A stretch of DNA of 64,000 nucleotides from Pectobacterium carotovorum (lineage in GTDB: Bacteria; Pseudomonadota; Gammaproteobacteria; Enterobacterales; Enterobacteriaceae), in NCBI GenBank assembly GCA_016415585.1, contig CP066552.1:1488001-1552000 (forward strand), in the 5' to 3' direction. The position numbers and the translations under genes were made by a program. Within the stretch, counting starts at the first letter, position 1. Each line of letters begins with the position of its first letter. The notes beneath the pieces are model-generated. The model saw nothing but the letters and a program-made list of their open reading frames with translations, was not told where the DNA came from and ran no database searches. Shown piece by piece: positions 58,785-64,000 of the stretch.

Positions 58785-60362
58785 ATGACTCAAAACATTC
58801 ATCAACACCGCATTCTTATTCTGGATTTCGGCTCACAGTACACGCAGCTGGTTGCACGTCGCGTGCGTGAACTGGGCGTTTACTGTGAACTGTGGGCATG
58901 GGATGTCACGGAAGCACAGATTCGTGGGTTTAATCCGAACGGGATCATCCTGTCCGGCGGCCCGGAAAGCACCACCGAGTTTGGCAGCCCGCGTGCGCCA
59001 GAATACGTTTTCAATGCTGGCGTACCGGTATTAGGCGTGTGTTATGGCATGCAGACGATGGCGATGCAGTTGGGTGGCCACGTTGAAGGTTCCAACGAGC
59101 GTGAGTTTGGTTATGCGCAGGTAGAAGTGAAAACGGATAGCGCACTGGTGCGTGATATTCAGGATGCGTTGAGCGCCGCTGGCGCACCGCTGCTGGATGT
59201 CTGGATGAGCCACGGCGATAAAGTAACGGCGATCCCAGAAGGGTTTGAAACCGTTGCCAGCACCGATACCTGCCCGTTTGCCATTATGGCTAACGAAGAG
59301 AAGCGTTTTTACGGCGTGCAGTTCCACCCGGAAGTGACGCACACCCGTCAGGGCCAGCGCATGCTGGAGCGTTTTGTTCTTGATATCTGCCAGTGTGAAG
59401 CGTTGTGGACGCCAGCCAAGATTATCGACGATGCAGTGAACCGTATTCGTGAGCAGGTAGGCAACGATCACGTGATTTTGGGTCTGTCTGGCGGCGTGGA
59501 TTCTTCTGTTACTGCGATGCTGCTGCACCGTGCGATTGGCGATCGTCTGACCTGTGTGTTTGTCGATAACGGCCTGCTGCGTCTGAACGAAGCCGATCAA
59601 GTTCTGGAAATGTTCGGCGATCAGTTCGGTCTGAACATTGTTCACGTGGCTGCGGAAGAGCGCTTCCTGAGCGAACTGGCGGGTGAAGATGAGCCAGAAG
59701 CCAAGCGTAAAATTATTGGTCGCGTGTTCGTTGAAGTGTTCGATGAAGAAGCCAGCAAGCAAGAAGAAGTGAAATGGCTGGCGCAAGGCACCATCTACCC
59801 AGACGTGATCGAATCCGCGGCTTCTGCTACTGGCAAAGCGCACGTGATCAAGTCACACCACAACGTAGGTGGCCTGCCTAAAGAGATGAAGCTGGGTCTG
59901 GTTGAGCCGCTGAAAGAGCTGTTCAAAGACGAAGTGCGCAAGATCGGTCTGGAACTGGGGCTGCCGTACAACATGCTGTACCGTCACCCGTTCCCGGGCC
60001 CAGGTTTGGGCGTGCGTGTGCTGGGGGAAGTGAAGAAAGAATACTGCGACCTGCTGCGTCGTGCGGATGCGATCTTCATCGAAGAGCTGCACAAAGCCGA
60101 CCTGTACAACAAGGTTAGCCAGGCATTCACCGTCTTCCTACCGGTTCGTTCCGTGGGCGTGATGGGCGATGGCCGTAAATACGATTGGGTTGTCGCGCTG
60201 CGCGCGGTAGAAACCATCGACTTTATGACCGCGCACTGGGCACACCTACCATACGACTTCCTCGGTCGCGTCTCCAACCGCATCATCAACGAAGTCGACG
60301 GTATCTCCCGTGTTGTTTACGACGTATCGGGCAAGCCACCAGCGACGATTGAGTGGGAATAA
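58785..60362 (+). CDS. guaA: GMP synthase (glutamine-hydrolysing) GuaA
   Basis: Amidates XMP to GMP. The 525 residues have an N-terminal class I glutamine amidotransferase domain ([20 protein letters not shown], nucleophile Cys in GVCYGMQ, His/Glu in FHPEVTHT), an ATP-pyrophosphatase domain with the P-loop [10 protein letters not shown], and the C-terminal dimerisation domain ending PPATIEWE. The ATG at 58785 gives the E. coli length. The 3' end of guaA is a known integration site for genomic islands. Confidence 0.97.
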   Translation: MTQNIHQHRILILDFGSQYTQLVARRVRELGVYCELWAWDVTEAQIRGFNPNGIILSGGPESTTEFGSPRAPEYVFNAGVPVLGVCYGMQTMAMQLGGHVEGSNEREFGYAQVEVKTDSALVRDIQDALSAAGAPLLDVWMSHGDKVTAIPEGFETVASTDTCPFAIMANEEKRFYGVQFHPEVTHTRQGQRMLERFVLDICQCEALWTPAKIIDDAVNRIREQVGNDHVILGLSGGVDSSVTAMLLHRAIGDRLTCVFVDNGLLRLNEADQVLEMFGDQFGLNIVHVAAEERFLSELAGEDEPEAKRKIIGRVFVEVFDEEASKQEEVKWLAQGTIYPDVIESAASATGKAHVIKSHHNVGGLPKEMKLGLVEPLKELFKDEVRKIGLELGLPYNMLYRHPFPGPGLGVRVLGEVKKEYCDLLRRADAIFIEELHKADLYNKVSQAFTVFLPVRSVGVMGDGRKYDWVVALRAVETIDFMTAHWAHLPYDFLGRVSNRIINEVDGISRVVYDVSGKPPATIEWE

Positions 60363-60406
60363 GCCTGCGTCTGAAATAGCGTTGTGCTAAACAGCAAAAA
60401 ATATCT

Positions 60407-60431
60407 AAACCCGCGTAACTGCGGGTTTTTT
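60407..60431 (+). terminator. Intrinsic terminator of guaBA
   Basis: AAACCCGC and GCGGGTTT form an 8-bp stem with a 6-nt loop, followed by a T-run, 44 nt after the guaA stop. Confidence 0.9.
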
Positions 60432-60464
60432 ACGTCTGACTGCGTGATTAGGCTACTGATATTT

Positions 60465-60803
60465 TTAATTATTGTGGGTATGGGTTATAAGCCGAACGCC
60501 TGCAGCTCTGGTGATTTCGGTGAGCGTCGTCAGCGTTGGATTGCCATTTTCAGACAGTGTTCTGTATAACTGTTGACGAGACAGTCCCGATTTTTTGGCT
60601 ATTTCGCCCACTCCACCACGCGCTTCAACAACACGGCGTAATGCTGTCAGGAATGCAGCGATGCCACCTTCCTCATAAATATCCTCTAGTGCTGTCTGGA
60701 GGTATATTTCTGCGTATTCAGGATTTTCTCGTAGTTCCGCAACCATTGCATCATCGTGGCTAATGGCTTTTTCGAATTTAGTTGATTGAGTGATGATTGC
60801 CAT
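60465..60803 (-). CDS. HigA-like antitoxin (HTH)
   Basis: Probable antidote of a type II toxin-antitoxin pair. The 112 residues have an N-terminal toxin-binding part with the family pattern RENPEYAEIYLQTALEDIYE and a C-terminal Cro/C1-type helix-turn-helix (about 63-105, GGVGEIAKKSGLSRQQLYRT then LSENGNPTLTTLTEI). It follows the toxin gene by 4 nt. The toxin-first order is that of higBA. Confidence 0.9.
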   Translation of the reverse strand: MAIITQSTKFEKAISHDDAMVAELRENPEYAEIYLQTALEDIYEEGGIAAFLTALRRVVEARGGVGEIAKKSGLSRQQLYRTLSENGNPTLTTLTEITRAAGVRLITHTHNN

Positions 60804-60807
60804 GATA

Positions 60808-61131
60808 TTACCTCTTTTGATAATCCCGCCAGTATTGCACCGCTTTATCTAAATCTTTGCTTTGGCTTGATTTATCGCCACCGGTGAAGAGCAAAATCAT
60901 CTTATCGCCTTCTATCGCGTAATACACTCGATAGCCTGGACCATAATCAACTCTGAGCTCCCAGACACCGTCTCTTTCAAATTTATGGTCGCCGAAATTT
61001 CCCTTTTCTGCGCGATCTATTCGGATATCTATTTTTGACGCAGCGCGAGGATCTTTCTTGCGTAGTTTCTGTATCCATTCAGTGTAAGGGACTTTACCGT
61101 CACTGCATTGGTAACGTTTTACTGCATACAA
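60808..61131 (-). CDS. RelE/HigB-type toxin
   Basis: Probable mRNA interferase of the RelE/ParE superfamily, in the subgroup of putative addiction-module killer proteins. The 107 residues include PYTEWIQKLRKKDPRAASKI, the core GVWELRVDYGPGYRVYYAIE with the Arg/Tyr residues typical of the fold, and the C-terminal LLFTGGDKSSQSKDLDKAVQ. Intact, with the antitoxin gene immediately downstream. Activity is inferred from family only. Confidence 0.9.
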   Translation of the reverse strand: MYAVKRYQCSDGKVPYTEWIQKLRKKDPRAASKIDIRIDRAEKGNFGDHKFERDGVWELRVDYGPGYRVYYAIEGDKMILLFTGGDKSSQSKDLDKAVQYWRDYQKR

Positions 61132-61301
61132 GATAGCGTCCTCGCAAGTCCTTAGTCCTTTTTATGTTTGTAACTTAAAAACGACAATCTTGCAAGGATG
61201 CCTTCGAGCGTATTGGTGCATCAGGTTTTGGAACTAAGTTTTTTATTTACGAACAGGGAAGGTTTCGTGCGTAATAGATAATGAATTGCTTTGTTGCACA
61301 A

Positions 61302-61361
61302 GCGCGCCTTGTCGGGCGTGTGATGAAATAACAGAGAAATACGGCGGTTATCACGCACGAA
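61302..61361. repeat. Second copy of the palindromic repeat of 18.1 kb
   Basis: GCGCCTTGTCGGGCGTGTGA and the following 40 nt match 18090-18150 at about 80%. Ends TCGGGCGTG and CACGCACGA are nearly inverted repeats, so it can fold back. It lies in the 322-nt gap between the toxin gene and the IS, which otherwise shows no gene. Confidence 0.7.
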
Positions 61362-61486
61362 ATTTTTGTATCTACTTGCATAAATAGATAGTCAGAATCA
61401 TAACGCTCGTCTAACACTTTAAATGTGTGACTCATCGTCCGTGGTTTTACAAGTGTAGTGGCATAGTGAATTTGGCCACCTGAATA

Positions 61487-61505
61487 GAGGTGATATCATC
61501 ACCTC
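61487..61505. promoter_or_regulatory. Perfect palindrome upstream of the IS orfA
   Basis: GAGGTGAT-ATC-ATCACCTC has 8-bp perfect arms, 21 nt upstream of the orfA ATG and inside the IS left end. It could be an operator for the OrfA helix-turn-helix protein or a structure blocking read-through translation. Confidence 0.5.
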
Positions 61506-61526
61506 ATAGTCAAAACAGGTGACATT

Positions 61527-62701
<1,175 letters not shown>

Positions 62702-62709
62702 CCACTACA

Positions 62710-63122
62710 AGCCGAAATACTCTTGAACGTCGAACTCCTTCGCTAAGTATGTATAAGTAGCAATACGTGAAGGTACTGACGGCAGTAAAACCGATGCTGC
62801 CTCTTAGGGTTCTGACCATGATGGTAAGATATTATCATTTTACGTAGATTATTTTAATCGGAAATTTATTCTATTGCTATCGGGTTTTTTTCATATTGAT
62901 AATTTTTATTTTTTGTGAAGTAAATGTATTTTCTATAATTTCATCATAAATTTTTTTTATAAATTAGTGAGCTAATTTTTATTTATTTTTAATAAGGTGT
63001 GTTGACAGATTTGTTTTTAATTACTTTAATTAGTTTGACTCTAATTTGTTTTATTTGAGTTTTTATATAATCTTTATAATTATTCAATTCATTAACTATT
63101 TGTTGAAAATAAATGAGGTGTT
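62710..63122. other. Gene-free AT-rich stretch between the IS and the last gene
   Basis: 413 nt without a supportable gene. From about 62840 the sequence is extremely A/T-rich, unlike anything else in the window. It ends in the promoter and leader of the 171-residue protein gene. The first 130 nt after the IS have normal composition and could be a remnant of an interrupted locus, but I recognise nothing. Confidence 0.7.
63002..63030 (+). promoter_or_regulatory. Probable sigma-70 promoter of the 171-residue protein gene
   Basis: TTGACA (63002-63007) and TTTAAT (63025-63030) with 17-nt spacing: a perfect -35 and a five-of-six -10, about 93 nt upstream of the start codon. TATAAT hexamers also occur at 63066 and 63075. 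Confidence 0.65.
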
Positions 63123-63638
63123 ATGATGAATCTATTACGTTCAAGTATTCTAGTTGGGGCAATGCTAGCTATGCCGTTGACATATGCATTAGAAAATGGT
63201 GTTCGCGACATGAGTAACAGTAGTTTGGTGAGTAACACCTTGCTGCATTCTGGAGAGAATCAAAATACGAAGACTAATTTGGGGTCGTCACAATACGGTC
63301 CGACCTTAATTTCTGACAAAAAAGAAACTGATTACTCAGTGGTTTATCAAATAGAAAATGGTGTTGAAATCACTGCAAAAAATTTAAGTGATTTATTTAA
63401 GACTTATGATTTAGTAGTGATAAATTTGCGAGATGGGCAGTTGGTGCCAGCAATTCATACACCTGTTCCATCTGGATATTCATCACAAAAATCAATTAAT
63501 ATTAATAATATTTCCTCTCCTTCGGCTACACCCGTTGAATTGTATGTGAATGGTGAGATGACATTAGTGAAACCCAACAGAGGAGCCTATGTTTTCTCTG
63601 GTAATGGTGTATGGATTGTATCTGGATTACAGCCGTAG
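63123..63638 (+). CDS. Unrecognised exported protein (171 residues)
   Basis: I do not recognise a family. The N-terminus is a clear Sec signal (MNLLRSSILVGAMLAMPLTY, cleavage probably after TYA), giving a mature part of about 148 residues. That part is hydrophilic, rich in Ser/Asn/Thr, cysteine-free, with likely beta segments (YSVVYQIENGVEIT, YDLVVINLRDGQLVP, PVELYVNGEMTLV, GAYVFSGNGVWIV) and a Gly-Val-Trp end. Tandem ATGs at 63123 and 63126; GAGG suits the second. Base composition is far more A/T-rich than the core genes, which suggests horizontal origin. It has its own promoter and terminator. Confidence 0.8.
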   Translation: MMNLLRSSILVGAMLAMPLTYALENGVRDMSNSSLVSNTLLHSGENQNTKTNLGSSQYGPTLISDKKETDYSVVYQIENGVEITAKNLSDLFKTYDLVVINLRDGQLVPAIHTPVPSGYSSQKSININNISSPSATPVELYVNGEMTLVKPNRGAYVFSGNGVWIVSGLQP

Positions 63639-63676
63639 AGAATTTTTAATAGAATGATGTTTTCATTTTCATCAAT

Positions 63677-63723
63677 AAAAGAGAGATTTTTCAATGTGGT
63701 TATTGGCAATTCTCTCTTTTTTT
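63677..63723 (+). terminator. Intrinsic terminator of the 171-residue protein gene
   Basis: AAAAGAGAGA pairs with TCTCTCTTTT (63711-63720), with an inner CAAT/ATTG stem, and the T-run continues to 63723. Confidence 0.8.
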
Positions 63724-64000
63724 CAGTAAAAACGTCGAATATTAAATAGTGACGATTTAAATTGATGTGCATATGGTTGCTTAGTTTTTTGGGGAGAGAG
63801 TGTTCAATTCGTAGAATTTATATTTATTAATAAATTCACCGATGGTTTTTTATCGCAACAAGCGGTAGTATGCTACTGCAAGCACATCCATTTTAGTTCT
63901 ACATACTTTTTGAGATATCTAGGTTTCGATCTTTTCCCAATATTGGTGCTAAATAATTTTGCGCATTGATGCTTCACTTCTCATTGTGCGAGTCCAGTGC
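63724..64000. other. No gene seen to the window end
   Basis: 277 nt, mostly A/T-rich. Apart from the short stem GTAGTATGCTAC (about 63867-63878) I see nothing; a feature could begin beyond the window. Confidence 0.5.

Noticed and set aside
59031..59843. 270-codon minus-strand frame opposite guaA
   Set aside because: Shadow of guaA codon bias; low-complexity aromatic/His-rich product.
63587..63772. 61-codon minus-strand frame at the end of the last gene
   Set aside because: It spans the intrinsic terminator and the 3' end of the gene on the other strand; no ribosome-binding site.

Overview
The window looks like a chromosomal segment of a soft-rot enterobacterium, most likely Pectobacterium. 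Almost every protein is close to its Escherichia coli or Yersinia homologue (RcsBCD, Men, Isc/Hsc, RodZ-IspG-HisS-BamB-Der, GuaBA). The intergenic ERIC repeats are of the Yersinia/Pectobacterium type. A protealysin/Prt1-like M4 protease is present, which is known from Pectobacterium and Serratia. The genus call is inference from gene content; no search was run.

Layout. 0-5.2 kb: Rcs envelope-stress phosphorelay, with rcsC (5' truncated by the window edge) facing rcsB and rcsD. 5.2-6.4 kb: an MFS permease. 6.7-14 kb: the complete menaquinone operon menF-D-H-B-C-E, interrupted by a rearranged ERIC repeat, then a small convergent gene. 14.4-17.8 kb: yfaZ, tyrP (with two TyrR boxes) and yfaY. 18.2-23.8 kb: cnoX-ybbO-tesA, divergent from and overlapping ybbA-ybbP. 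23.9-27 kb: an iron-type ABC importer with a Fur-box-like site. 27-35 kb: suhB, trmJ and the isc operon iscR-S-U-A-hscB-hscA-fdx-iscX. 35-39.2 kb: pepB, sseB, an RpiR-type regulator and sseA. 39.2-42.2 kb: an alpha-glucoside PTS permease and a GH4 phospho-alpha-glucosidase. 42.7-54 kb: ndk, rlmN, pilW, rodZ, ispG, hisS, yfgM, bamB, der, an AEC transporter and yfgJ. 54-55.4 kb: an M4 metalloprotease with its emfourin-type inhibitor. 55.6-60.4 kb: xseA, guaB, guaA.

Downstream of guaA the character changes. A HigBA-like toxin-antitoxin pair is followed by a dispersed repeat, an apparently intact IS3-family element with a canonical A-AAA-AAG frameshift site, and then a strikingly AT-rich stretch. 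That stretch carries one gene I do not recognise, for a 171-residue protein with a signal peptide and its own good promoter and terminator. This is the only clearly accessory part of the window.

The less expected signals are between or inside the housekeeping genes. Three exact-period 16-bp repeats lie just ahead of a T-run between iscR and iscS and could form alternative terminator hairpins. ERIC elements carry inserted cassettes made of back-to-back perfect hairpins, and part of one cassette recurs in the men operon. In-frame tandem repeats extend the N-termini of two neighbouring genes, rlmN and pilW. A 15-codon insertion in the tesA/ybbA divergent overlap lengthens both proteins. I see no CRISPR array, tRNA or rRNA gene, prophage or integrase.
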